DNA of 64,000 nucleotides from Oribacterium sinus (GTDB lineage: Bacteria > Bacillota > Clostridia > Lachnospirales > Lachnospiraceae), in the NCBI RefSeq assembly GCF_014202695.1, contig NZ_JACHHH010000007.1, positions 1 to 64,000 of the forward strand. Reading direction: 5' to 3'. Shown one piece after another: positions 42,618 through 52,703 of this stretch. The first letter of the stretch is position 1. Each line of letters starts with the position of its first letter. The position numbers were made by a program, and so were the translations under genes. The notes below the pieces were generated by a model. It had not been told where the DNA came from, searched no databases, and was given only the letters and a program-made list of their open reading frames with translations.

Positions 42618-45600
42618 ATGACAGGAACTTATAGACTGGGAATAGATATCGGTTCTACAACGGTGAAAGTCGCCATTTTAGACCAAGAGAAGAACCTTCT
42701 CTTTTCAGACTATCGAAGACACTTTGCCAATATACAGGAAACATTGGCGGATTTACTGGAGGAAGCAAAGGAAGCACTGGGAGATTGCAGTCTGACCTGC
42801 ATGGTCACCGGTTCCGGCGGATTGAGTTTGGCTAAGCACATGGGGCAGCCCTTCTGTCAGGAGGTTGTAGCTGTAGCAAATTCCTTAAAGGAGTTCTATC
42901 CTAAGACGGATGTAGCCATCGAGCTTGGAGGAGAGGATGCCAAAATCATCTACTTTAAGGGTGGTATTGACCAAAGAATGAACGGAATCTGTGCCGGAGG
43001 TACCGGTTCCTTTATTGATCAGATGGCTTCTCTTTTGGATACGGATGCTTCCGGTCTGAATGAATTGGCCAAGAATTTCCAGATGATCTATCCCATCGCA
43101 GCCCGCTGCGGTGTTTTTGCGAAGACGGATATTCAGCCTTTAATCAATGAAGGCGCTGCCAGAGAGGATTTGGCTGCCTCCATTTTCCAGGCCGTATGTA
43201 ATCAGACTATTTCCGGTTTAGCTCAGGGGAAGCCTATCCGTGGAAATGTTGCCTTCTTAGGAGGCCCGCTCCACTTTATGTCGGAATTAAGAAACAGTTT
43301 TATTCGTACTCTAAAGCTGGAGGGAGATGCCATTATCAATCCGGATAATTCTCACCTCTTTGCCGCCATGGGTTCTGCTTTAAGTATAGAGGAAAACGCA
43401 AAAGAAGTTCCCTTGGCAAGCCTGGTCAAGAGTCTTCGTGCCGGCATTGAAATGGACAGTGAAATCAAGCGTATGGACTGTCTCTTCGAAAAAGAAGAGG
43501 ATTACCAAAGCTTCATTGCTCGTCACAATAAAGCCAAGGTGCCTACCGGAGACTTATCTTCCTATAAGGGAAAAATCTTCCTGGGAATTGATGCAGGTTC
43601 CACTACAACCAAGGTGGCCTTGATTTCCGAAGAGGGTGAACTGCTTTATACTTTTTATTCCGGAAATGAAGGCTCTCCCATTGCCACTGCCATCAGAGCC
43701 ATGAAGGAAATTAAAGAAAAACTTCCGGAGGGTGCGGAAATCAGCTACTCTTGCTCTACCGGTTACGGAGAAGCTCTCTTAAAGTCCGCCTTCCAGCTGG
43801 ATGAGGGAGAAGTGGAAACCATTGCCCACTACTATGCCGCATCCTTCTTTGAGCCTGACGTAGATTGTATCTTGGATATCGGCGGACAGGATATGAAGTG
43901 TATTCATATTAAGGACGGCACCGTGGATAATGTGCAGTTAAATGAAGCCTGCTCCTCCGGTTGCGGTTCTTTCCTGGAGACCTTTGCAAAATCCTTAGGC
44001 TATAACGTCATTGACTTCTCCCAGGAGGCACTTTTCGCGGAGACGCCTACGGATTTAGGTTCCCGTTGTACCGTATTTATGAATTCCAATGTAAAGCAGG
44101 CTCAGAAGGAGGGCGCTACCGTAGCGGATATTTCCGCAGGTCTTGCCTACTCCGTAGTAAAGAATGCTTTATACAAGGTTATTAAGGTTACCAATCCCAA
44201 GGAGCTTGGTAAGCATATCGTGGTACAGGGTGGAACCTTCTATAATAATGCCGTTCTCAGAGCCTTAGAGCAGATTCTGGGACAAAATGTAACCCGTCCG
44301 GACATTGCCGGTATCATGGGTGCCTTCGGTGCAGCCCTGATTGCCAGAGAGCGATACAGCATTGAAACCGATAAGCTGGAAAATGAAATTCTGGCCGGAG
44401 AAACGGATAAGGAGTTTCTGGATGCCAGCGGTTATAAAAAGACCACTATGCTTCCTCTGGAAAAGATTGTGAACCTGGAATACGAAACCACCATGGGCCG
44501 TTGCCAGCTTTGCAGCAATAAGTGCGTACTGACCATCAGCAACTTCGGCGGGGGAAGAAGCTTTATCTCCGGAAACCGTTGTGAAAGAGGTGCGGGAAAG
44601 CCCAAGGCAAAGTCCGAAGTGCCAAACCTCTTTAAGTACAAGATTAAGAGAATCTTCGGTTATGAGCCATTAAGTATCGAAGAAGCTAAGCGTGGAGAAG
44701 TGGGCATCCCCCGTGTCCTGAATATGTATGAAAATTACCCCTTCTGGGCTATTTTCTTTAAGGAACTGGGATTTAGAACCGTACTCTCTCCCTCTTCCAA
44801 CAAAAAGCTTTACGAAATGGGTATCGAATCCATTCCTTCCGAGTCCGAATGTTACCCTGCCAAGCTGGTACACGGACATATTGAATGGTTAATCGCCAAG
44901 GAGCAGAAGTTCATTTTCTATCCCTGCATTCCTTATGAGCGAAATGAAACACCGGATGCGGGAAATCATTACAACTGCCCCATGGTCACCTCCTATGCGG
45001 AAAATATCAAGAACAACGTGGAGAACCTGGAAGAAAAGAGCATTCTCTTTATGAAGCCCTTCCTTGCCTTCACCAATGAAAAAATTTTAACAGACCAGCT
45101 TTGCAAGGTCTTTGTTCATCCCAAGGATATTCAGGACTCCATCAAGCCTGCCGGAGACTGGACTCTGGAAAAAATCGGAGAAAAGTTTAAAGAATGGAAC
45201 TTTACGGAGAAAGAAATCCGAGAAGCAGCTCATCTGGCTTGGGAAGAGCTTTTACAATCCCGAAAGGACATTGAGGAAAAAGGGGAAGAAACCTTGATGT
45301 GGATGGAAAAGACCGGCAATCGAGGAATTGTCTTGGCAGGTCGTCCCTACCATGCAGACCCGGAAATCCATCACGGTATTCCGGAGCTAATTACCTCCTT
45401 TAACTTTGCGGTTTTAACAGAGGACTCCATCTCCCATTTGGCAGAAGTAAAGCGTCCTATCATTGTTACGGATCAGTGGATGTACCACTCCCGTCTCTAT
45501 AAGGCCGCTGCCTTTGTAAAAACCCAGGAAAATCTGGACTTTATCCAGTTAAACTCCTTCGGTTGCGGACTGGATGCGGTAACGGTAGACCAGGCGAAGG

Positions 45601-47006
45601 ACATCTTGAACGGCTCCGATAAGATTTTCACCGTATTAAAGATTGACGAGGTAAATAATTTAGGAGCGGCAAGAATTCGTATCCGTTCCCTCCTTGCGGC
45701 TATCCGTGTTCGAGCAGAAAAGAATTATAAGAGAACCATTCGTTCCGAAAGCTATAAGAGAACTCTATTTACCAAGGATATGAAGAAGGAAGGCTATACC
45801 ATCCTTTGTCCCCAGATGTCTCCTCTTCACTTTGAGCTGATTGAGCCGGCTATTCGTTCCGAGGGCTATAATCTGGTGGTTTTGGACAATGACAACCGTT
45901 CCGCCATCGATACGGGATTACAGTATGTAAACAACGACTCCTGCTATCCTTCCATTATCGTGGTTGGACAAGTCATGGAGGCTCTGCTTTCCGGAAAATA
46001 TGATTTGGAAAAGACAGCGGTGATTATGTCCCAGACCGGAGGAGGCTGTCGTGCCTCCAACTATATCGGCTTTATCCGTAGAGCTTTGGACAAGGCGGGA
46101 ATGGGACAGATTCCGGTTATTTCCTTAAATGCCAACGGAATGGAATCTACCCCCGGCTTTACCATGACCATTCCGCTTCTCACGAAGGCAATGCAAGGAA
46201 TTGTTTACGGAGACCTTTTTATGCGTCTTCTTTACAGCACCCGTCCCTACGAGTTGCAGGAGGGTTCCGCAGAGGCTTTACATCAAAAGTGGAAGAAGAT
46301 CTGTCAAGAAAGTCTTTCCAAGAAAAATATTCCTTTCCTGGAGTTTGGAAAAAACGTAAAGGGTATTATTAAAGATTTTGATTCCCTGCCCATGAACACA
46401 AATTTAAAGAAGCCAAAGGTTGGTATTGTGGGAGAAATTCTGGTAAAATTCTCTCCTCTTGCCAATAACCATATTGTAGAGCTTTTGGAAAAGGAAGGGG
46501 CTGAGGCGGTAATGCCGGATCTTATGGACTTCCTCCTCTACTGTTTCTATAACCAGAACTTTAAGTATGAGAATCTGGGCGCTTCCTGGAAAGGAAAGAC
46601 CTTCTGTAATATTGCGATTAGCCTTTTGGAATCCTTCCGAAAGACAGCAAGAAAGGAACTGGAAAAGTCCAAGCACTTTACTGCTCCCGGAGATATTCGA
46701 GAACTGGCGGCCAAGGCAAGACAGTATGTTTCCTTAGGAAATCAGACCGGTGAAGGATGGTTTTTAACCGGAGAAATGCTGGAGCTGATTGACGAGGGTG
46801 TGGACAATATTGTTTGTACCCAGCCCTTTGGCTGCCTCCCTAACCACATCGTAGGTAAGGGTGTAATCAAGGAATTAAAGCGTCATAACCCCGGTGCCAA
46901 TATCATTGCGGTGGACTATGATGCGGGAGCTTCCGAGGTAAATCAGCTAAACAGAATCAAGCTGATGCTGACGGTGGCGCAGAACAAAATCAGAGAGCAG
47001 GCGTAG
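42618..47006 (+). CDS. Giant 2-hydroxyacyl-CoA dehydratase activase-related protein
   Basis: The 1462-residue protein combines two BadF/BadG/BcrA/BcrD-type ATPase domains, starting at YRLGIDIGSTTVKVAIL and near residue 320 at FLGIDAGSTTTKVALI. Each has its cluster-binding or adenosine loop (GICAGGTGSFIDQMA, CSSGCGSFLETFA). A Cys-rich segment GRCQLCSNKCVL near residue 627 starts the DUF2229 part. From about residue 900 (VLAGRPYHADPEIHHG) comes an HgdB-like dehydratase-subunit region. The family couples ATP hydrolysis to low-potential electron transfer through [4Fe-4S] clusters; the substrate of this fused form is unknown. The start is the ATG after AAGGGTGAATTT. Confidence 0.88.
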   Translation: MTGTYRLGIDIGSTTVKVAILDQEKNLLFSDYRRHFANIQETLADLLEEAKEALGDCSLTCMVTGSGGLSLAKHMGQPFCQEVVAVANSLKEFYPKTDVAIELGGEDAKIIYFKGGIDQRMNGICAGGTGSFIDQMASLLDTDASGLNELAKNFQMIYPIAARCGVFAKTDIQPLINEGAAREDLAASIFQAVCNQTISGLAQGKPIRGNVAFLGGPLHFMSELRNSFIRTLKLEGDAIINPDNSHLFAAMGSALSIEENAKEVPLASLVKSLRAGIEMDSEIKRMDCLFEKEEDYQSFIARHNKAKVPTGDLSSYKGKIFLGIDAGSTTTKVALISEEGELLYTFYSGNEGSPIATAIRAMKEIKEKLPEGAEISYSCSTGYGEALLKSAFQLDEGEVETIAHYYAASFFEPDVDCILDIGGQDMKCIHIKDGTVDNVQLNEACSSGCGSFLETFAKSLGYNVIDFSQEALFAETPTDLGSRCTVFMNSNVKQAQKEGATVADISAGLAYSVVKNALYKVIKVTNPKELGKHIVVQGGTFYNNAVLRALEQILGQNVTRPDIAGIMGAFGAALIARERYSIETDKLENEILAGETDKEFLDASGYKKTTMLPLEKIVNLEYETTMGRCQLCSNKCVLTISNFGGGRSFISGNRCERGAGKPKAKSEVPNLFKYKIKRIFGYEPLSIEEAKRGEVGIPRVLNMYENYPFWAIFFKELGFRTVLSPSSNKKLYEMGIESIPSESECYPAKLVHGHIEWLIAKEQKFIFYPCIPYERNETPDAGNHYNCPMVTSYAENIKNNVENLEEKSILFMKPFLAFTNEKILTDQLCKVFVHPKDIQDSIKPAGDWTLEKIGEKFKEWNFTEKEIREAAHLAWEELLQSRKDIEEKGEETLMWMEKTGNRGIVLAGRPYHADPEIHHGIPELITSFNFAVLTEDSISHLAEVKRPIIVTDQWMYHSRLYKAAAFVKTQENLDFIQLNSFGCGLDAVTVDQAKDILNGSDKIFTVLKIDEVNNLGAARIRIRSLLAAIRVRAEKNYKRTIRSESYKRTLFTKDMKKEGYTILCPQMSPLHFELIEPAIRSEGYNLVVLDNDNRSAIDTGLQYVNNDSCYPSIIVVGQVMEALLSGKYDLEKTAVIMSQTGGGCRASNYIGFIRRALDKAGMGQIPVISLNANGMESTPGFTMTIPLLTKAMQGIVYGDLFMRLLYSTRPYELQEGSAEALHQKWKKICQESLSKKNIPFLEFGKNVKGIIKDFDSLPMNTNLKKPKVGIVGEILVKFSPLANNHIVELLEKEGAEAVMPDLMDFLLYCFYNQNFKYENLGASWKGKTFCNIAISLLESFRKTARKELEKSKHFTAPGDIRELAAKARQYVSLGNQTGEGWFLTGEMLELIDEGVDNIVCTQPFGCLPNHIVGKGVIKELKRHNPGANIIAVDYDAGASEVNQLNRIKLMLTVAQNKIREQA

Positions 47007-47009
47007 GGA

Positions 47010-47197
47010 GTTCTGCAATAGGAATCAGATTTCCGCCTAAACCTTCTTGAAACAGGGGTACGCTTTCGCTAACTTCGCCTCGTAACGGATACTAAGCGAA
47101 AAACTGCGTTTCTCTTGTTTTTCGCAAGTACTGACGGGCTCAGATTACCCCTTATTTCAAGAAGGTTTAGTTGGAAATTTCAACCTATAAGCAGAAC
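47010..47197 (-). repeat. Intergenic structured repeat, copy D (full length, minus orientation)
   Basis: The minus-strand core GGGGTAATCTGAGCCCG...GTACTTGCG...CTTAGTATCCG...AGCGAAAGCGTACCCC is the closest relative of copy B. The arms GTTCTGCAATAGG...CTAAACCTTCTTGAAACA and TATTTCAAGAAGGTTTAG...CCTATAAGCAGAAC pair over about 49 bases. It begins four bases after the activase stop. Confidence 0.9.
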
Positions 47198-47198
47198 C

Positions 47199-47249
47199 AA
47201 AAAATCAGGTAGTTTGTATTGTTCACACTATCTGATTTTTTGTTATAAT
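47199..47249 (+). promoter_or_regulatory. Terminator of the activase gene overlapping the deoC promoter
   Basis: AAAAATCAGgTAGT and ACTAtCTGATTTTTT form a terminator (47199-47242). Its right arm contains TTCACA (47222-47227), which lies 16 bases from TATAAT (47244-47249), the likely deoC promoter. Formation of the hairpin and promoter use are separate in RNA and DNA, so both can work. Confidence 0.65.
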
Positions 47250-47304
47250 CATACTTATAGTTTAATGTGGAGCTGATAAAGCGAGGATTTTTAGGAGGGT
47301 TTCG

Positions 47305-47940
47305 ATGGATATTGCGAAAAAGATTGATCATACCGTGTTAAAGCCGGAGGCGGGGAAGGATGTGGTAGTCCGCTTTTGTCAAGAGGCTAGGGAGCATGGC
47401 TTCGCCTCTGTTTGTGTGAACAGTGTTTATGTCCCATTGGTAAAAAAATCTTTAGAGGGCAGTGATGTTAAGGTTTGTTCCGTGGTCGGATTTCCTTTGG
47501 GCGCAATGTCCACAAGAGCTAAAGCCTTTGAAGCCAAATGTGCTGTAGAAGACGGAGCTGATGAAATTGATATGGTGCTTCCTATCGGTGCTTTAAAGGA
47601 TGGGGATTTTCAAGCCGTGGAGAATGATATCCGTGCCGTTGTAGAGGCTTCTGCCCCTGCACTTGTAAAGGTCATTCTTGAAACCTGCTTATTGACAAAA
47701 GAGGAAATAAAAAAAGCCTGCCGGCTTTCGGAGCAGGCAGGAGCAGCTTTTGTGAAAACCTCCACCGGATTTTCCACCGGAGGAGCCACCCTGGAGGATA
47801 TTCAGTTGATGAAGGCCTCCGTTTCTCCCAAAATGCAGATTAAAGCCAGCGGCGGAATACGAACCAAGGCCTTTGCGGAAGAATTATTGGAAGCTGGTGC
47901 AGACCGTATTGGTGCCGGAAACGGAATGATTCTTCTTTAA
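47305..47940 (+). CDS. deoC: Deoxyribose-phosphate aldolase
   Basis: The class I aldolase cleaves 2-deoxyribose-5-phosphate to acetaldehyde and glyceraldehyde-3-phosphate, finishing deoxynucleoside catabolism begun by cdd/udp/deoD/deoB. The 211-residue barrel has KIDHTVLKPEA, VCSVVGFPLGAMST, VKVILETCLL and the Schiff-base Lys in FVKTSTGFSTGGAT. AGGAGGGTTTCG precedes the ATG. It lies 17 kb from the rest of the pathway, with its own promoter. Confidence 0.97.
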   Translation: MDIAKKIDHTVLKPEAGKDVVVRFCQEAREHGFASVCVNSVYVPLVKKSLEGSDVKVCSVVGFPLGAMSTRAKAFEAKCAVEDGADEIDMVLPIGALKDGDFQAVENDIRAVVEASAPALVKVILETCLLTKEEIKKACRLSEQAGAAFVKTSTGFSTGGATLEDIQLMKASVSPKMQIKASGGIRTKAFAEELLEAGADRIGAGNGMILL

Positions 47941-47994
47941 ACGAATAATGGAACATAGTAATTTAAGCTTAGCTTTATTAGTGTAGGCTTAAAA

Positions 47995-48056
47995 TAAGGG
48001 CAATCTGAGCCCGTTTGTACTTAGTGAAAGCAAGTGAAACGCAGCTTAAACTTATT
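47995..48056 (+). repeat. Intergenic structured repeat, copy E (truncated)
   Basis: AAGGGCAATCTGAGCCCG, GTACTTAGTGAAAGC and AAGTGAAACGCAGCTT match the left half of the family core; the AGTA.CCG and GAGCGTGCCCC half is missing. Short AATAAG/CTTATT arms close it. It follows deoC in the gap between convergent genes. Confidence 0.8.
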
Positions 48057-48095
48057 ACAATTAAGAAAGAACCTTAAAAAATATTTTCTAAAATC

Positions 48096-48157
48096 AAAAA
48101 ACGATACTCTGATTCTTCTCTTAAAAGAATCAGAGAGAGGATCAGAGTATCGTTTTT
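48096..48157. terminator. Bidirectional terminator between deoC and the fructoside locus
   Basis: AAAAACGATACTCTGAT pairs with ATCAGAGTATCGTTTTT, and an inner GATTCTT/AAGAATC hairpin sits in the loop. T-runs on both strands suit the two convergent operons. Confidence 0.9.
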
Positions 48158-48212
48158 ACCATTATATTTTCTTATGTATCCGGACATCACTGTATAGTTC
48201 ACTCTGATTTTA

Positions 48213-49622
48213 TTACTCCGAAATATTATTAAACTTATATGTAACAAGGGCATCCTTGGCTTTTATACCTATGCCGATTTTTCCATCACGGGGATATATC
48301 ATAGAAGTAAAATTATATTTCCCTTCAAAAAGATAAACTTCCAAAACATTTCCATCTTTAATAATATCAAAATTTATATCAAGATTTTCCTGTATATCAG
48401 CCTTATATATTCTTATACCGCTCTTTATATGCTCATCAGCCTCACTGAAATCAGTGATGATATTCCCAAATAAAAAATCAAGCTTTATAATGATTTTATT
48501 TTCTTCACTGTCAAAAATTATAAAATTAAGCTCCGTGCTGTTTTTATCTCTTTTTATATTTCCCTGTATATAAATATAATCACACATTTCATCCAAAAGA
48601 TTACATATAACTCTGTCGGATACTTTGCTTTTATGGCTGTATTCAATGCTTTTCTCTTCTAAATCCTGCCTGTATGGCTGCATTTTCAGATTATTACCGT
48701 CCATATCGATAAGCCTTGGGTACGACATAATACCACGATATCCGTTTTCCGCAGAAGGACCGTGATCCTTTATCCAGGGCATCCATTCCCATCCCCCTAT
48801 CCAAGCCATTGAAACTGCTCGGTCAAACTTATCTTTATAGACCTGTGATGCATAATAATGCGGCCCAAAATCCAGTGTTTTGGTGCAATCATGATAAAAG
48901 ATACAGTTTTTAAAATTTATATCTCCTACCATATATATTGTCGGTAAAAAATCCGTGCGATTCATAGGAGAAGCTGTGATAACCCATTTACCGTCTATTT
49001 CAAAAATATCCGGACATTCAAACATTGTCCCCTCTCCGTCTTTTGCCTCATACAGTATTCCGCTATATGTCCAGTTAAATAAGTCTTTTGAATGAAACAA
49101 ATATATTCTTCCATGACTTTTTAAATCACAAGCCGCACCGTCCGAACCTCCCATAACCATTTGCCAATATCCGTCATAAAATATTACCTTAGGATCACGA
49201 AAATCAATACCTATTGATTCAATAACAGGATTTTTTTCATACTTTGTAAAATTATAGCCGTCATTTGAATATGCCATGCACTGCCTTTGTAAAACCACAC
49301 CATCCACCAATGCCACAGCCGTATAAAAAGCATATATTTTATTGTCGGAAACCACTACAGAACCGGAAAAACATCCTCCTTTATCATAATCTTCATATAC
49401 CTCATCAGGAATCAAAACAGGTGGACATTCATCCCAATGTATCAAATCATTGCTTGTAGCATGCCCCCAATGCATTTTATCCCAATTATTACTGTATGGA
49501 TTGCATTGAAAATATAAATGATATTTTCCCTGAAACCATACCAGACCGTTGGGATCGTTTATCCAGCCTTTTTTTAGGGCAAAATGATTTTTAGGTCTGA
49601 AAATACATTCTTTTATACTCAT
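48213..49622 (-). CDS. GH32 beta-fructosidase (sucrose/fructan hydrolase)
   Basis: The 469-residue enzyme has all three GH32 motifs: KKGWINDPNGLVW with the Asp nucleophile near residue 24, SIGIDFRDPKVIF (transition-state Asp) and GTMFECPDIFEI (acid/base Glu). A C-terminal beta-sandwich begins after about residue 330. No signal peptide is present, so it acts in the cytoplasm on imported beta-fructosides. It is the last gene of the locus and overlaps the permease stop (ATGA). Confidence 0.93.
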   Translation of the reverse strand: MSIKECIFRPKNHFALKKGWINDPNGLVWFQGKYHLYFQCNPYSNNWDKMHWGHATSNDLIHWDECPPVLIPDEVYEDYDKGGCFSGSVVVSDNKIYAFYTAVALVDGVVLQRQCMAYSNDGYNFTKYEKNPVIESIGIDFRDPKVIFYDGYWQMVMGGSDGAACDLKSHGRIYLFHSKDLFNWTYSGILYEAKDGEGTMFECPDIFEIDGKWVITASPMNRTDFLPTIYMVGDINFKNCIFYHDCTKTLDFGPHYYASQVYKDKFDRAVSMAWIGGWEWMPWIKDHGPSAENGYRGIMSYPRLIDMDGNNLKMQPYRQDLEEKSIEYSHKSKVSDRVICNLLDEMCDYIYIQGNIKRDKNSTELNFIIFDSEENKIIIKLDFLFGNIITDFSEADEHIKSGIRIYKADIQENLDINFDIIKDGNVLEVYLFEGKYNFTSMIYPRDGKIGIGIKAKDALVTYKFNNISE

Positions 49623-50446
49623 GATTTCACCGCTCCCAAAGTCATACCTGCCGTCATTTTTTTATTCAATCCAAAATAAATAAGTAGTGTAGGGAATACT
49701 GACATTGATATGGCTGCATATGTGGCGCCCCAGTCTTTTAAACCTCTCGGTCCTATAAAATCTGTAAGACCTATTGATATTGTTTTTAGTTCCGTACTGT
49801 TTATAAATACAAGGCTGAAAGTATAATCATTCCATACTGTAATAAAATTCATTGCAAGCACTGTCATTATAGTATTTAAAGACAGTGGAATAATTATTTT
49901 TGTATATATACCGTAAATATTTGCTCCGTCTATAACAGCCGCTTCTATAATCTCATCCGGAATAAAGGAATAAAAATTCACAAACAGCATTATTGATACC
50001 GGAAGCTGAAATGCCAAAAGTGGCAATATAACGCTGATTCTTGTGTTTATAAGCCCCACTCTTGCAAACATTGTAAACAGTGGAATCAATGTAACCGCAT
50101 AAGGAATGGTAAGACCTATGAGAAAATATCTGTATATATTTTTTCTTCCCATAAAGTTCATTTTAGCAATGGCAAATGATGCCATTGAACTTATTAAAAC
50201 TATAAATGCCAGTGATATTACAGAAATTATCGCACTGTTTTTCATATAGGTAATAATATTGCTCTCGGTAAATATTTTAATAAAGTTTTCCATTGTAAAG
50301 CTTTTTGGAAAACCGAAAGGCTGTGTCAAAAGCTCAATATTAGGTCTAAATCCCGCTATAATCAGCCAAATAATAGGATATCCCTGAATTATTAAAAATA
50401 AAATCATAACGGACCAATATATGACTTTTCTAATACTTCTTTTCAT
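49619..50446 (-). CDS. Carbohydrate ABC transporter permease, MalG type
   Basis: The 275-residue protein has six membrane segments and the CUT1 EAA loop EAAVIDGANIYGIYTKIIIP. It forms the channel with the MalF-type protein encoded eight bases upstream. No ATPase gene is in the locus, so a shared MsmX-like ATPase elsewhere is likely. Confidence 0.94.
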   Translation of the reverse strand: MKRSIRKVIYWSVMILFLIIQGYPIIWLIIAGFRPNIELLTQPFGFPKSFTMENFIKIFTESNIITYMKNSAIISVISLAFIVLISSMASFAIAKMNFMGRKNIYRYFLIGLTIPYAVTLIPLFTMFARVGLINTRISVILPLLAFQLPVSIMLFVNFYSFIPDEIIEAAVIDGANIYGIYTKIIIPLSLNTIMTVLAMNFITVWNDYTFSLVFINSTELKTISIGLTDFIGPRGLKDWGATYAAISMSVFPTLLIYFGLNKKMTAGMTLGAVKS

Positions 50447-50454
50447 ATATCCTC

Positions 50455-51324
50455 CTATTCTTTTTCACTGTCCATGTATTTGCTGATTAATAAAACTCCC
50501 AATATGCTCAGTATTACAATTACCACAGCAATTGCACTGCCATATCCGTAATCCCTGCTTGTAAATGCCTTCTTATACATATATGTTGCAAGTATTTCAG
50601 ATCTGTGATTCGGTCCGCCCTTTGTCATATTCATAGGTGCAGCAAATCCTCTTAAAGCTCCTACAAGGCTTAATATACATGAGAGCATAATTACATTTGC
50701 TATTGCAGGTATTCTTATTTTTACAAGAATCTGCAATTCACTCGCCCCGTCTATTCTTGCAGCCTCCAATATATCAGGAGATACTGAAACCAATGCGGAA
50801 TAAAAAATAATCATATAAATACCTATATACTGCCATCCCTCTACGGATGCAACCGCAGGCAAAACGGTTTTATATTCGCTTAGAAAGGCAATAGGTTCCA
50901 TCCCCAATAATTTTCTGAATATATTAAAAAGTCCAAGAGGCTCATACGAATAAAATCCTGTAAATAATTGTGATATGGCAATAACCGTTATAACGGAGGG
51001 TATATAATATACTGTCTGTATAAACCCTCTTCCCTTTTTTAAATATGTAAGCAAAACAGCTATAATGAAACCAAAGCCAAGCTGCAATACCATTACAATA
51101 ATAATGTAAATGATATTATTCCAAAATGCCTGCCTGAATACTTCGTCACCAAGCAGCTTTACATAATTACTTAATCCTACAAAAGTTTTTTTGCCTATAC
51201 CATTCCATTCAAGAGCGCTATAGTAAATCGAAACCAGTATAGGTATCATAACTATAATAGAATAAACAATAAATGCAGGTAGCAAAAATATGGCAATTGC
51301 TTTTTTATCTCTTAAAATCTTCAT
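50455..51324 (-). CDS. Carbohydrate ABC transporter permease, MalF type
   Basis: The 289-residue protein has six membrane segments, starting FLLPAFIVYSIIVMIPILVS, and the loop EAARIDGASELQILVKIRIP. Together with the MalG-type protein and the lipoprotein it makes a CUT1 importer for fructo-oligosaccharides or a related fructoside, judged from the flanking GH32 genes. Confidence 0.94.
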   Translation of the reverse strand: MKILRDKKAIAIFLLPAFIVYSIIVMIPILVSIYYSALEWNGIGKKTFVGLSNYVKLLGDEVFRQAFWNNIIYIIIVMVLQLGFGFIIAVLLTYLKKGRGFIQTVYYIPSVITVIAISQLFTGFYSYEPLGLFNIFRKLLGMEPIAFLSEYKTVLPAVASVEGWQYIGIYMIIFYSALVSVSPDILEAARIDGASELQILVKIRIPAIANVIMLSCILSLVGALRGFAAPMNMTKGGPNHRSEILATYMYKKAFTSRDYGYGSAIAVVIVILSILGVLLISKYMDSEKE

Positions 51325-51389
51325 AAAATCACCGATATTCCAATGTATGCGATTTGGGGCAAAATATATTTGCCCCTTAAAATATACTT

Positions 51390-52691
51390 TTATTTATTTG
51401 CTTTTAGAGATTCATCTACAGCTTTTACAAATTCATCAGGAGTTTCCTCTCCCATGCAAAGCCCCGGAAGATTATCATTGATTGTTGCTATTACATCCTC
51501 ACTTAATACCACATCCCAAGGTCTTGCGGCAGTGGAACCTATATTATTTGTATCCTTCATTACCTTTAAGAATAAAGGATCAAAGCTGTTATTATCTCCC
51601 ATTTCAACCTTTTGCGGTGCAAGATGCTCATGAGCAAAGTAAGCAGGACTGTAGTTTTTAACTATAAATGTCAGATAATCCTTATACTCATCATCAAAAA
51701 CCTTAGGATTTACCGAAAGACCTATACCGCCAAATGCCCAGTAATCATTTGGCTCCGTCTTTGCATCCTTTATTGTAGGCATATAAAAATAGTCTACATT
51801 CAAGCCCTTAGGTCTGTTTTTATCTGTGAAATAATTTAATTCCCATGTACCTGTAGGATACATTGCACACTTTCCGCTTAAGAAAAGATTTAATCCTGTA
51901 GCTACATCAGTTGTGGAAAATCCGGGTTGAAAATATTTTCCTATCTCTGACATAAATGTTGCAGCCTTCATACCCGCATCATCCGACATCTTTGCCTCTC
52001 CTGATGAGAGCTGATTTAAATATTCATTTCCCGACAGTCTGAAGGGATATGTTGCGAGCAGACGAAGTAGCGGCCAGCCGTCTCCTCCACCTATTCCAAA
52101 TGCTGTATAACCTTTTTCCTTTAATACCTTGCATGCCTCTAAAAGTTCATCCAATGTCTTTGGTGCCTCAATACCTGCATCCTTAAACATATCAACATTG
52201 TACCAAATCATCTCGGTAGAAAATTCAAGAGGCAAAGTATATAATTTTCCTTCGGCAGTTCTTCCATAATTTAATGCCAGTGGAATATAGCTGTCTTTTT
52301 CACCTATCTCCTCAAGAAAAGCATCCATATCTGTAAGCATATTCTGCTCCCCAAGCTCACTCGCATAAGGAGTTGCATCCAAATCAAACATATCCGGCAT
52401 CTGACCGCCTGCAATCATTGTACGAAGCTTTTGATCATAAGATGATCTGTCGGCATTGCTGTCGATAACAAGCTTTATATTTCCACCCTGTTCATTATAC
52501 TTATCTGTTATCTCCTGCAATGTAACCATGGTATCATCCGATGCCGATCTTGAAGAAAAATAATGTATCTCTCTTACATTACCATCCTTACTTTTCGCCT
52601 CTGATGAATTTGTTGTACTCCCTGATTTACCTGCACATCCTGTCAATACCATTCCTGCTATGAGGCATACTGTTACTATTTTCTTATACAT
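51390..52691 (-). CDS. Carbohydrate ABC transporter substrate-binding lipoprotein
   Basis: The 433-residue extracellular protein has a lipoprotein signal MYKKIVTVCLIAGMVLTGCA with the lipidated Cys at residue 19. A family 1 extracellular binding domain follows: DKYNEQGGNIKLVID, MIAGGQMPDMFDLDATPYAS, NLFLSGKCAMYPTGTWEL and DYWAFGGIGLSVNP. It is encoded between the second GH32 gene and the permeases. Confidence 0.94.
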   Translation of the reverse strand: MYKKIVTVCLIAGMVLTGCAGKSGSTTNSSEAKSKDGNVREIHYFSSRSASDDTMVTLQEITDKYNEQGGNIKLVIDSNADRSSYDQKLRTMIAGGQMPDMFDLDATPYASELGEQNMLTDMDAFLEEIGEKDSYIPLALNYGRTAEGKLYTLPLEFSTEMIWYNVDMFKDAGIEAPKTLDELLEACKVLKEKGYTAFGIGGGDGWPLLRLLATYPFRLSGNEYLNQLSSGEAKMSDDAGMKAATFMSEIGKYFQPGFSTTDVATGLNLFLSGKCAMYPTGTWELNYFTDKNRPKGLNVDYFYMPTIKDAKTEPNDYWAFGGIGLSVNPKVFDDEYKDYLTFIVKNYSPAYFAHEHLAPQKVEMGDNNSFDPLFLKVMKDTNNIGSTAARPWDVVLSEDVIATINDNLPGLCMGEETPDEFVKAVDESLKANK

Positions 52692-52703
52692 AATCTCTCT
52701 CCT

